Of a stretch of DNA of 42,774 nucleotides, positions 33,578-40,564 are shown one piece after another. The notes under the pieces were generated by a model. That model worked only from the letters and a program-made list of their open reading frames with translations, did not search any database and was not told where the DNA came from. The translations under genes and the position numbers were made by a program. Positions within the stretch are counted from its first letter, which is position 1. Every line of letters starts with the position of its first letter. Source of the DNA: a virus; IMG/VR virus record IMGVR_UViG_3300009100_000020, positions 1-42,774 of that record. One strand, 5' to 3'.

Positions 33578-33889
33578 TTACGTTGTCTGGCGCGGCGGCT
33601 GCGGCGTCGCTTGACGGGTTTGATACTGCGCGCTCGGCTTGCGCGCTTCCACCGTTTTCGCCTCGCTGGGCGGCGGTGCATTCTGCGGCAGGTTGTTGGG
33701 ATCCGGGCCGCTGCCGTCGTCCTCTTTCTCGAGCACATGAGCGCCGAGCGCAGCAAGATCATTCTCCTCTTGCGTCGGCGTGGGTTTGCCTTGCGACCGC
33801 TCGGCATATTCGCGCGCGGAGACTTCCTGCCGCTTGCGATTTTCCTCGAGCTGTTTGCGGGCAGCTTCGTTTGCAGGATCTTCGGCCAT
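33578..33889 (-). CDS. hydrophilic disordered protein between capsid and portal genes
   Basis: A 103-residue polar protein (NEAARKQLEENRKRQEVSA, ENDLAALGAHVLEKEDDGS, NNLPQNAPPPSEAKTVEAR) with a helical N-terminus and a Pro/Gln/Asp-rich end. ATG 33889 is preceded at eight bases by AGGAG, so translation is well supported. It sits between the capsid and portal genes, where scaffold-like or decoration proteins are often encoded. No family recognised. Confidence 0.62.
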   Translation of the reverse strand: MAEDPANEAARKQLEENRKRQEVSAREYAERSQGKPTPTQEENDLAALGAHVLEKEDDGSGPDPNNLPQNAPPPSEAKTVEARKPSAQYQTRQATPQPPRQTT

Positions 33890-33908
33890 GATGGTGACTC
33901 CTATGGAA

Positions 33909-33984
33909 GTTGCTTACTAAGTTGCTTACCAAGAGCGACGCTGTGTCCTGCGCTTACTAGCCAGGACACAAGGTCGCTTACCAG
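33909..33984. repeat. four GTAAGC-containing repeats after the capsid gene
   Basis: On the minus strand, copies of TRGTAAGCR occur four times in about 75 bases: one contains the capsid stop codon (TGGTAAGCGACC, 33984-33973), one lies in the loop of a hairpin (TAGTAAGCGCAG), and two form a 12-base tandem pair (TGGTAAGCAAC and TAGTAAGCAAC, 33932-33909). The rest of this gap contains no gene. Confidence 0.6.
33942..33970 (-). terminator. hairpin after the capsid gene
   Basis: A perfect 9-base-pair inverted repeat (TGTGTCCTG with CAGGACACA) with an 11-base loop, starting 8 bases after the stop of the protease-capsid gene. No T-run follows, so it may be a processing or stability element rather than an intrinsic terminator. 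Confidence 0.45.
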
Positions 33985-36329
33985 TTGACGTTGTTGACCC
34001 ATGCGACGCAACCGCTGCGCCGCATTAACCAGTTGAGCGGCATGATCATTCGCAATGCGATGCTGTCAGTCTGAAACAGCGAACGCTGCGGTGACGCCAC
34101 GGTTCCGGGCGAGCCGGTGCCGACCAGCTCAAGTGGAGTCGTGTCCTCCATATGAAGCGTAGCAGAATCGCTAAGCTCGAAGCGCGGCCCGCCACCGCCG
34201 GCCGTAACGAAGTCCGCCGCGTCGACCAGGATGACGGTCCGGGTCGGGATCGTTGCCGAGTCGATGATCGGGATGTTGAGCAACGTGCCCTGACCGATTT
34301 CCGCCTTGAACGGGAAGATCCCGTTGGTGTTGGCCAGCGACGCCGACAGCATCTCGCCGGGATTCATCAGGAACACCGGGTTGCGGATGTTGCCCTTGGT
34401 GCTGGTGGTCAGCACGCCGACCAGCAGCTTGAGATCGCCGATGATCGCGGGCAGACCTGGCCCGGTCGTTGGCGTCTGCGCCGCCACACCGTTGAGCAAG
34501 CCCGCGGGCCGCGTGGTGGTCGCCGGGTTGGCGTCGATGAGCACCGAGTCGATGGACACCGACGTGTCGGTCTGGATGGCTTCGCGCAACACGCCTTCGA
34601 TGGCGGGTGTGCTGTGCTCGCTCATTTCGCGAGTCCACACGGTGATGACGGCGAGTTTTTTCGGCGTAAGATTCTGACTCGTGAACGCGCCGATGCGGAC
34701 CGGGATGGCGGCGCCTTCTCCGACGAAGGATCCGGCAATGGTCGGCGTCACCGAACGAGTCGGAATCACGATTTTCGCGGCACGTCCGAATTGCAACGTC
34801 AGGCCCCTGGCCGCAAACCGGGTATAGACGGCTTGCGGGATGAGCTGCGGCATCAGCTCGGCATAGGTTTGCTGTGCCAGTTCTTGCGCCCAACCCGGTA
34901 CTGTGGTCATGGCGGGCGCAGTGGCCGTGCGCAGGATAAGACCGCAAGCGACCCTGGTGACTTCGTCGTCGCCGTAGATCTTTTCGCACGCCTTGATCGG
35001 ATCAATTTGCCAGTCTTTCGCGAATATCGCGACCGTGCCCGCGCGCACCAGATATTCCAGCGGTGCCAGCTCTTTCTTGCGCTTGGGGATGACGTGCGGC
35101 GCACTGATATCGTGGTCGTTGCCATCTTCCGGGCGGCGCTGGTCGTGCAGCACCGTCAACGCCCGGCTCGAGCTGCCATTGCCGTTGCCGTCAGTCGACT
35201 TCGCCAGCAGCTTTTCCGATTGCAGCCAGGCATCGAGCCGCTTGCGCATCTTGGCGATGTCGGCATTGAGCGCGGTCGTCGTTTCGATTTCGTCATCTTG
35301 GACGTCATCGTTGTCCATCTTCGCCAGAAGCGCCGTCAGCGCGTCTTCCTTTGCCACCAGATCGGTTTGCAAAGCGGCGATCCGTTCTGAAAGCGTGCTC
35401 ATGATTTTTGAGCCCTTTCTATTGCGAGAAGTTGCGGCATGCTCGCCGGTGGCACCGTTGCGCCGGATGGTCCCGTTTCCTTTGCGTTGCTCCGCGAAAA
35501 CGAGTCCGAGCGTGTCGGTGGAAACTTTCAGAGACTTGGCCAACGCCAATGCATTGGCGTTGGCAGGTACCGCAACCAGCGAGCATTCGACCAGCTCTTG
35601 CTCGAGGAAGCGGAATGGCCCGAAGAATGGATCCGACTTTTCAGTCAGCGGTTCGCGCTTGGTGGCGCGGAAGCCGACCGACACCGCGCGCAGGATGTCA
35701 GCGTCAACCAGGCGGCGGATTTCGTCGATGCGCGGTGACGTGCCTTCCGGCGCCAGCTCGAGGCGGCCACGAAGCTGCACGCCGTTGACCTTGACGTCAT
35801 GCCAGCGACCTACAATGAAGGTCGGGTCGTGCGCAAAAAGTGCTACGGGGTTGCGCTTGAACGAATCTGTTTTCCAGCCATCGGCGGAAATGATGTCGCC
35901 CATCCGGTCTTCGGATTCATCCGATAAGACGAAGTGCCAGCCGGTGCCAGCCTTGCGCGCTTTTTCGGCATGCGTGGCGCGGTGCACGTGATCGGCGCCG
36001 CTACTGCGCTCCGACCACAGCATGGCGCAGGCTTCCTCATCGTCGATGGCATCGACGCAATCGCTGATGAATTCTTCGCGGTCGTCATAGTCTTCGGGAT
36101 CCGGTGCTTCGGCTTTTGTCGTCAGCAACCTTTTCCAGAGCGCGATGATGCGTTTGACTTCGGCGGCCGGTGGCGCCGCTAAGTTTTTGCTGTCGCGCCA
36201 GTAGCCCATGCAGATCGCAACAGCCTGTTCCTGCGTGCGATCTTCCGGCGCGTCGTCGCCGAATGTCTCGCTCATGCAGCGGGCCATGAAGTCCGACTGG
36301 CTTTCGCCAGGCTTGGGTTTCATCGGCAT
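33978..36329 (-). CDS. prohead protease-major capsid protein fusion (HK97 type)
   Basis: A 783-residue protein. Residues about 130-275 are a HK97-type (S78) prohead protease: VALFAHDP with His167, RAVSVGF with Ser217, and ELVECSLVAVPANANALA with Glu248 are the family's key blocks. Residues about 310-385 are a coiled-coil delta/scaffold domain (MSTLSERIAALQTDLVAKED). Residues about 470-783 are the HK97-fold capsid (APAMTTVPGWAQELAQQTY, GEGAAIPVRIGAF, LIDANPATTTRPAGLL, SPQRSLFQTDSIALRMIM). A possible internal start exists at ATG 35402 (Met310), ten bases after AAGGG, which would yield capsid plus delta without protease. The N-terminal 110 residues carry a Cys/acidic extension with ESQSDFMARCMSETFGDDA, seen also in other phage capsid-assembly proteins. 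Start at 36329 is preceded by GGGAG. Confidence 0.88.
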   Translation of the reverse strand: MPMKPKPGESQSDFMARCMSETFGDDAPEDRTQEQAVAICMGYWRDSKNLAAPPAAEVKRIIALWKRLLTTKAEAPDPEDYDDREEFISDCVDAIDDEEACAMLWSERSSGADHVHRATHAEKARKAGTGWHFVLSDESEDRMGDIISADGWKTDSFKRNPVALFAHDPTFIVGRWHDVKVNGVQLRGRLELAPEGTSPRIDEIRRLVDADILRAVSVGFRATKREPLTEKSDPFFGPFRFLEQELVECSLVAVPANANALALAKSLKVSTDTLGLVFAEQRKGNGTIRRNGATGEHAATSRNRKGSKIMSTLSERIAALQTDLVAKEDALTALLAKMDNDDVQDDEIETTTALNADIAKMRKRLDAWLQSEKLLAKSTDGNGNGSSSRALTVLHDQRRPEDGNDHDISAPHVIPKRKKELAPLEYLVRAGTVAIFAKDWQIDPIKACEKIYGDDEVTRVACGLILRTATAPAMTTVPGWAQELAQQTYAELMPQLIPQAVYTRFAARGLTLQFGRAAKIVIPTRSVTPTIAGSFVGEGAAIPVRIGAFTSQNLTPKKLAVITVWTREMSEHSTPAIEGVLREAIQTDTSVSIDSVLIDANPATTTRPAGLLNGVAAQTPTTGPGLPAIIGDLKLLVGVLTTSTKGNIRNPVFLMNPGEMLSASLANTNGIFPFKAEIGQGTLLNIPIIDSATIPTRTVILVDAADFVTAGGGGPRFELSDSATLHMEDTTPLELVGTGSPGTVASPQRSLFQTDSIALRMIMPLNWLMRRSGCVAWVNNVNW

Positions 36330-36341
36330 GGGGAATGCTCC

Positions 36342-36917
36342 CTAGAATTGCGCGAACGCCAGCCAGGTTCCGGCAACGTGCGTGATCGGCCAGCCCGCGG
36401 CGCGCAATTGCTCGAGCGCGCCGGTCACTTCGACACCAGGGTTGCCGTAGTCGTGCCAGACGATGACGCCGCCCGGCTTGATCAGCTTGCCCGCGGTGTC
36501 GCTGTCGTGCATGACCGCGTCATAGGAATGGTCACCGTCGATAAATACGGCATCACAGGGCTCGAGCTGGTCGGCGACGTCGAGTGAGCCTTGCGGCCGC
36601 AGCACCAGGCGAAAGCGCGGGTCATGCGTTGCCCAGCGGCCGGGCTTGTGTTGCACTTCCGATTGCTGGCAGCGCAGCGTCGTCACAAAGTCGCTCGGCA
36701 CGTCGACGCCGTAATAGCGCTCAATCGTCGGCACGTGCTCGAGTACGCGTCGCGCGGTCAGACCGGATGCAATACCAATTTCGACCATGACCCGCGGCCG
36801 CACGCGCCGCAGCAACGCGACCAGCACGGCACATTCATTGGCGTTGAGATAGGCGCTAAACGGTCCGCGCAGCGCCGTCGGGCCGAACGACGCTCTCGCG
36901 ACTTGCGGTAAGGCCAT
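36342..36917 (-). CDS. class I SAM-dependent methyltransferase
   Basis: A 191-residue enzyme of the Methyltransf_24-like type. Motif I is VEIGIASGLTARRVLEH (VExGxxxG), the acidic end of strand 2 is YYGVDVPSD, and the segment FIDGDHSYDAVMHD followed by LIKPGGVIVWHDYG is the family's conserved second half. The substrate cannot be told; members act on sugars, small molecules or proteins. Its start lies inside the end of the glycosyltransferase gene (62-base overlap), and it is followed 12 bases later by the protease-capsid gene. The pairing with a glycosyltransferase suggests methylation of a transferred sugar or of its carrier. Confidence 0.75.
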   Translation of the reverse strand: MALPQVARASFGPTALRGPFSAYLNANECAVLVALLRRVRPRVMVEIGIASGLTARRVLEHVPTIERYYGVDVPSDFVTTLRCQQSEVQHKPGRWATHDPRFRLVLRPQGSLDVADQLEPCDAVFIDGDHSYDAVMHDSDTAGKLIKPGGVIVWHDYGNPGVEVTGALEQLRAAGWPITHVAGTWLAFAQF

Positions 36918-38112
36918 GCAGTGCGCTCGTCCAATCGCCCGGCGCCGCCTGGCGGCAGATCTTCATGCTCGGATACCACGGGGCCAGCCAGCGCCAGCTC
37001 GCCCAATGCGACAGCAGTAACGTTACCGGCCGCTCGAGCGCACCCGCCAGATGCGCGGCGGCGGTGTCGACCGTCACAATCTCATCGAGCGCCAGCATCA
37101 GCGACGCGCAGTCGGTGAAATCCTCGAATTCATGCGTGCGCACGCCGAGCGCTTGCGCCTCTTCGCGGCCCTGCGTCTGCACCGAATGCAGCTCGACATC
37201 TGGTAGCGCCGCCACCAGCTCAGCCAGCGGGATCGCGCGCGGATAATCATCCTTGAACATTTGCCCGACCGACCAGGCGATGCCGACGCGGCGCTTGCCA
37301 TTGAGCGACCAGGCGACGCTACGGCGCGGCGCTGACAGCTTGAAATTGGGCAGCACGTCGCCCGGCGTGGCGACGCCGCAAAGATACGGCAACAGCAGGA
37401 ATGGGCAGAAGTAATCGGCCGACGGGTCGTCAAGCACCGGCCCGACTTGCGCCGCCAGCCGCTCAAGCGCGGGCGCGGTTGCCAGCCCCATCACCACGTC
37501 GAGCCCTTGCGCGCGCAGCCAGGCGACATAGCGCAGCGCCATGATGCTGTCGCCGAAGCCGTGCGCATGCAGCGCCAGCAGGCGCTTACCTGCCAACGGT
37601 TCACCGTGCCAGGGCCGCATTCCGGCCGCGAGCGCGGCCTTGCATTGCGGGCGCTGGAACGGCGGCATAGCCTCGCAATCAAAATATTCGCTAAAACCTT
37701 CGTGCCACCGTCCGACCGCCAGCAACATGAAAGCTCGGTTGAAGCGCGCGTGCACGGTCGGCGCGATGACAATGGCAGCATCAGCCTCCAACAGCGCTTC
37801 ATGGTTCTGATTGCTGCGGAACAATGCAGCGGCGCGATTGAAGTGCATCAGGTAGCGGTCGATGCTGACGCCGGGCCGTTGCTCAATCGCGCGATAGCCG
37901 ACGGCTTCGCCGCTGCGCATGACCAGCAGCGGTTCGTTCGGCGGCTCGGGCTTGTGGCCATTGCGGCCGTGCACTTCGAGCAGCTCGCCGTGCTCGGTCA
38001 GCCCGCGCCAGCCGGTTTCGGTTACCTCACACGCGACGACAGGATCCAGGTCCGGCAAATCGCCGAATCCAGAAAAAATCGTTTTGCCCTTGTTTGTTTC
38101 CATGCAGATCAA
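36856..38112 (-). CDS. TPR-containing glycosyltransferase-like protein (GT-B, heptosyltransferase-like)
   Basis: About 415 residues. Residues about 85-150 are tetratricopeptide-like helices (YLMHFNRAAALFRSNQNHE, FMLLAVGRWHEGFSEYFD). The second half is GT-B-like: LLALHAHGFGDSIMALRYV (GFGD loop), VGIAWSVGQMFKDDYPRAI in the donor domain, and EIVTVDTAAAHLAGALERP, typical of the GT9/TPR transferases that use nucleotide-sugar donors. The frame opens at TTG 38112, but ATG 38103 (METNKG) is the more likely start. No ribosome site is clear. The GGCNN array ends about 20-30 bases upstream of the start. The gene lies between the second capsid gene and the methyltransferase, in a head-gene block, so the acceptor may be a virion protein, but a host target is equally possible. 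Confidence 0.72.
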   Translation of the reverse strand: MICMETNKGKTIFSGFGDLPDLDPVVACEVTETGWRGLTEHGELLEVHGRNGHKPEPPNEPLLVMRSGEAVGYRAIEQRPGVSIDRYLMHFNRAAALFRSNQNHEALLEADAAIVIAPTVHARFNRAFMLLAVGRWHEGFSEYFDCEAMPPFQRPQCKAALAAGMRPWHGEPLAGKRLLALHAHGFGDSIMALRYVAWLRAQGLDVVMGLATAPALERLAAQVGPVLDDPSADYFCPFLLLPYLCGVATPGDVLPNFKLSAPRRSVAWSLNGKRRVGIAWSVGQMFKDDYPRAIPLAELVAALPDVELHSVQTQGREEAQALGVRTHEFEDFTDCASLMLALDEIVTVDTAAAHLAGALERPVTLLLSHWASWRWLAPWYPSMKICRQAAPGDWTSALHGLTASRESVVRPDGAARTV

Positions 38113-38132
38113 GCGCTACTTTATTGAAGTTA

Positions 38133-38202
38133 GGCAAGGCCCGGCGAGGCTAGGCATGGCGTGGCTCGGCCCGGCGGGGTTTGGCCTGGCATGGCAAGGC
38201 AA
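38133..38202. repeat. period-5 GGCNN array, copy 2
   Basis: GGC occurs every five bases from 38133 to 38200 on the plus strand with one GGT (38178): 14 units in exact phase, with varied dinucleotides between (AA, CC, GA, TA, AT, GT and so on). It sits between the second capsid gene (stop 38243) and the glycosyltransferase start (38103-38112), and has the same orientation as the array at 1245-1309. Each array lies 20-30 bases before a minus-strand start codon. Confidence 0.88.
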
Positions 38203-38242
38203 GGAGGAAGGCCAGGAGTTCGCGCTTCTGGCCTTCCGATTG

Positions 38243-39301
38243 TCATTTCCAAACAGGAGTCATCCAAGCGAAAGCACGCGGGTCGCGCAAGGCCCAGGTC
38301 ACGGGCCAGCGCATTTTAAGGCTCATAGTATCCGTTTGAAACATCGAGCGTTGCGGCCCCATGGTCCCGGCGGGACCGGGCACGGTATCCATCACTAAGC
38401 TCGCGGCCTTCGATGTCTCAATTTCCGGCTGCGGCGAGAACGCTGCCACCAGCGCCGCGGGCGCAATCGCCAGCACGTCGTTGATGACCGCGCTCGAGCC
38501 CAGCACAATGACGTTGGTTCCGCTCGGCGCGCCGCTGGTGCGGGCATTGAACAACATCGCCCGGCCCGGCGACATGACCAGGATAAACGGCCCGTTGCCG
38601 CCGACCGGCGCGAGTTCATTGAACAGCACGCCCATGTCTTCGTAGAACGCATAGGTCGGATCGGCATTGTTCGACGCCGTCGATGCCGCGATGCCATAGC
38701 GCAGGCCCGCCGGGCGAGCGGCGTCGCCGGGATTGGCGTCGAATAGCACTTCGTCGAGCATCCGGCCGGCGGCGTGCGTCAGGGTATCTTCCACCAGCGC
38801 TTCGGCGTTGCTGCTTTCGATCATCTCCCGCGTCAGCACCGCGATGGCAGCGAGCTTGTGCGGCTCGAGAAGGGCAGGCGATGCCGCGAGCTGGCGCACC
38901 GGGATCGGAGCACCTTCGGCGACGAAGCCAGCATTGCCGAACTCGGCCACAAAGCCGGGCGCACTGATTGAGCCGAAGCCGTCGAAGTTGAGCACCAGGC
39001 TGTTGCGGAAGATCTCGGCGGCCGCCGACGCCGGACCAAGCGCCTTGAGATTGTCCGCCACCATGCGCTGCGCCAGCTCGGCGGCCCAGCCCGCCACCGA
39101 TGTCATGGCCGGCGCCACCGCCGCGCGTATCACCCGGTCGCTCGGATAACGCTCGGCCACCACGTCCTCAATCCGGCGCCCTCGCACTTGCGCAATGATT
39201 TGTGCCGTCACCAGGCGCACGAAGCTGTTGCCGCCCGGTAGCGATGGCTCGGGCTGGAATGACGGCTTCACCGGCTGCGGCGGCGTCATGAGCATGTTCA
39301 T
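38243..39301 (-). CDS. second HK97-fold capsid protein (minor or vertex type), 352 residues
   Basis: Homologous to the capsid domain of the gene at 33978-36329: VAPAMTSVAGWAAELAQRM, AEGAPIPVRQLAA, LTREMIESSNAEALVEDTL, VLFDANPGDAARPAGLRYG, and the ending PQRSMFQTDTMSLKMRWPV all have counterparts there in the same order. It lacks the N-terminal protease and the coiled-coil delta domain, starting instead with a short Pro/Gln-rich segment (PPQPVKPSFQPEPSLP). Both copies keep the structured blocks, and neither is frame-broken. In other phages paired capsid proteins divide hexamer and vertex sites, which is a plausible job here. The leader contains a 10-base-pair hairpin at 39340-39381. Confidence 0.82.
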   Translation of the reverse strand: MNMLMTPPQPVKPSFQPEPSLPGGNSFVRLVTAQIIAQVRGRRIEDVVAERYPSDRVIRAAVAPAMTSVAGWAAELAQRMVADNLKALGPASAAAEIFRNSLVLNFDGFGSISAPGFVAEFGNAGFVAEGAPIPVRQLAASPALLEPHKLAAIAVLTREMIESSNAEALVEDTLTHAAGRMLDEVLFDANPGDAARPAGLRYGIAASTASNNADPTYAFYEDMGVLFNELAPVGGNGPFILVMSPGRAMLFNARTSGAPSGTNVIVLGSSAVINDVLAIAPAALVAAFSPQPEIETSKAASLVMDTVPGPAGTMGPQRSMFQTDTMSLKMRWPVTWALRDPRAFAWMTPVWK

Positions 39302-39339
39302 GTTGCGGTGCCTCTACACGAAGTATTTCAAAGCTGAAA

Positions 39340-39381
39340 GGCGGCGCCTCCGAACAACAGGGAGAGGCCGAAGGCGCCGCC
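39340..39381 (-). promoter_or_regulatory. 10-base-pair hairpin upstream of the second capsid gene
   Basis: GGCGGCGCCT (39340-39349) and AGGCGCCGCC (39372-39381) form a perfect 10-base-pair stem with a 22-base loop. It lies 39-80 bases upstream of the capsid ATG in a 169-base gap (39302-39470) that otherwise shows no convincing gene. It may stabilise the 5' end of the message or attenuate transcription. No T-run follows on the minus strand. Confidence 0.45.
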
Positions 39382-39470
39382 CGGCGGACTGTCGGATGCG
39401 GCAGAGCACGATCAGCCCACCCTTCCGCGCACGTGAGGCTGCCGACATCACGCGCGGGGAATCATTAGCC

Positions 39471-39824
39471 TCATGTGCCCGGCGGACGCAGCGTAACGAT
39501 GAACGTCCGATCTGCCGTTTGAACAACCGGACCGGCGAGCGGACCGGACCGAAACTTCCACCAGCCAATGCCGGAAGACCACGGCTCTATGTTGATCATG
39601 CGCGCGCTTCCGGGAATGACAGCAAGCAACGCTTCCCTGCCTGAGAGATCAAGCAAGTTGTGATAGGTGACGCCGTCATGAGAGATTTGAAATGACAGGT
39701 TAGCAGGCGTCCATTGCAGCGGCATCTGAATCCGCGCAAGATAACCCTCGGTGCAATCCACCCCGGCCGAAAGCGATTGGCCAGCAAGAATTATAATGCT
39801 CACGGCGGGACGGGCGACAGGCAT
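39471..39824 (-). CDS. beta-rich virion-associated protein, possibly decoration-like
   Basis: A 117-residue protein: IIILAGQSLSAGVDCTEG, LQWTPANLSFQISHDGVTY, HNLLDLSGREALLAVIPGS, GIGWWKFRSGPLAGPVVQTA and DRTFIVTLRPPGT. The pattern is an eight-strand beta-sandwich like F5/8-type or galactose-binding-like domains encoded next to capsid genes in many phages. Position just upstream of the second capsid gene suggests a decoration or accessory head protein. No catalytic signature. Confidence 0.58.
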   Translation of the reverse strand: MPVARPAVSIIILAGQSLSAGVDCTEGYLARIQMPLQWTPANLSFQISHDGVTYHNLLDLSGREALLAVIPGSARMINIEPWSSGIGWWKFRSGPLAGPVVQTADRTFIVTLRPPGT

Positions 39825-39844
39825 TTTGTCTTTGCCTTCCCTAA

Positions 39845-40045
39845 TTACATCAGCAAGCGCCAGGCGGTCGGCTGCACCAGGTATTCGCTGTCAATCTGCA
39901 AACGATTGTTGACACACCGGGCCAGGAACACGTCGCCATTGCCGTCGAGAACTTCCACCGTGCGGCCATCGCGCGGGATGCTCTCGAGCGGATGCCACTC
40001 GGGCACCGCGTAGCCGTTGACCCGTTGTGCTGTGTGCAGTGCCAT
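39845..40045 (-). CDS. small protein of unknown function
   Basis: A 66-residue protein starting MALHTAQRVNGYAVPEW. ATG 40045 is chosen because GGAGG lies eight bases upstream; a longer frame begins farther upstream at 40108. The core HPLESIPRDGRTVEVLDGN followed by GDVFLARCVNN looks like a small beta barrel. No family recognised. Confidence 0.55.
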   Translation of the reverse strand: MALHTAQRVNGYAVPEWHPLESIPRDGRTVEVLDGNGDVFLARCVNNRLQIDSEYLVQPTAWRLLM

Positions 40046-40143
40046 CTGTTGTCCTCCAACCCCAATCCGGAACGGCCACGTCACAGCCAAATGTCCCCAA
40101 TGAGGCATGGGCTAACCTGCGATCATTTGTGTGAGCCATCTAC

Positions 40144-40383
40144 ATGCGCACGACGAACATGCCGACGCCTTGGCTGATCGACTTCCAAACCGGAACGATG
40201 CACGACATGGCGCAAGTGATGCGAGATCGCGTGCCAAAGATCTTCGTTGTTGCGGTCGCGCCGCAATTGCCGGAAGTCCTCATGCGCATGGCAAGCATGC
40301 CGATGGATGGCGTCATGATTGTTCCAGCTCATAGGAACACTTCCGCCTTGAGCCGATCGATGATTGCCATCACATCGGCGTAG
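40144..40383 (+). CDS. possible plus-strand ORF within the late operon (uncertain)
   Basis: The 79-codon frame is protein-like in its first 60 residues (MPTPWLIDFQTGTMHDMAQ, VMRDRVPKIFVVAVAPQLP), but it is opposite to all neighbours, has no visible ribosome site, and its last 55 bases run against the end of the DUF2384-like gene. A minus-strand frame at 40140-40316 (58 codons) competes with it. In this 283-base region (40046-40328) I cannot decide which, if either, is coding. Confidence 0.3.
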   Translation: MRTTNMPTPWLIDFQTGTMHDMAQVMRDRVPKIFVVAVAPQLPEVLMRMASMPMDGVMIVPAHRNTSALSRSMIAITSA

Positions 40384-40562
40384 GAACAGTCGACGGGCCT
40401 GCGATCTTCGAGCTGCGGATGCGGCGACATCATCCAAGTGTGCGCTTCGTCCTGGCTATAAAACTGCCGCAGCTCGGCCCACACCAGCGCGCGCGCGTTC
40501 GGCTTCATCGGAATGTCGTTCGGGCGCATGTTGAGCAACCCTAGAAATTCGAGGCCGTACAT
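40329..40562 (-). CDS. small protein resembling the antitoxin/DUF2384 C-terminal domain
   Basis: A 77-residue protein with the end AHTWMMSPHPQLEDRRPVD and CSYADVMAIIDRLKAEVFL. This follows the DUF2384 (MbcA/ParS/Xre) domain pattern, in which a WLxxPxxxLxGxxP motif precedes a short helix; the family binds toxin partners. The first 35 residues are helical (MYGLEFLGLLNMRPNDIPMK shortened here). Only the short domain is present, without the usual HTH. It starts three bases after the terminase large-subunit stop codon. No matching RES-type toxin gene is in the window. It may act in the virion or packaging pathway instead. Confidence 0.5.
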   Translation of the reverse strand: MYGLEFLGLLNMRPNDIPMKPNARALVWAELRQFYSQDEAHTWMMSPHPQLEDRRPVDCSYADVMAIIDRLKAEVFL

Positions 40563-40564
40563 TT

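Noticed and set aside
34152-35390. A 412-codon plus-strand frame
   Set aside because: Antisense to the delta and capsid domains of the protease-capsid gene; rich in Arg, Gly and Asp without family features.
38243-39301. The second capsid gene as a decaying duplicate
   Set aside because: The frame is complete, all structured blocks are kept and it has its own ribosome site and leader, so it looks functional.
39314-39568. An Arg-rich minus-strand frame in the 39302-39470 gap
   Set aside because: It includes both arms of the hairpin and overlaps the previous gene; the RRRRLSALK-type content looks like translated GC-rich non-coding DNA.
40140-40316. A 58-codon minus-strand frame competing with the plus-strand ORF at 40144-40383
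   Set aside because: Strand fits the operon, but composition (many Thr, Ser, Cys and Met) is weak and no good ribosome site is present; it cannot be preferred with confidence.
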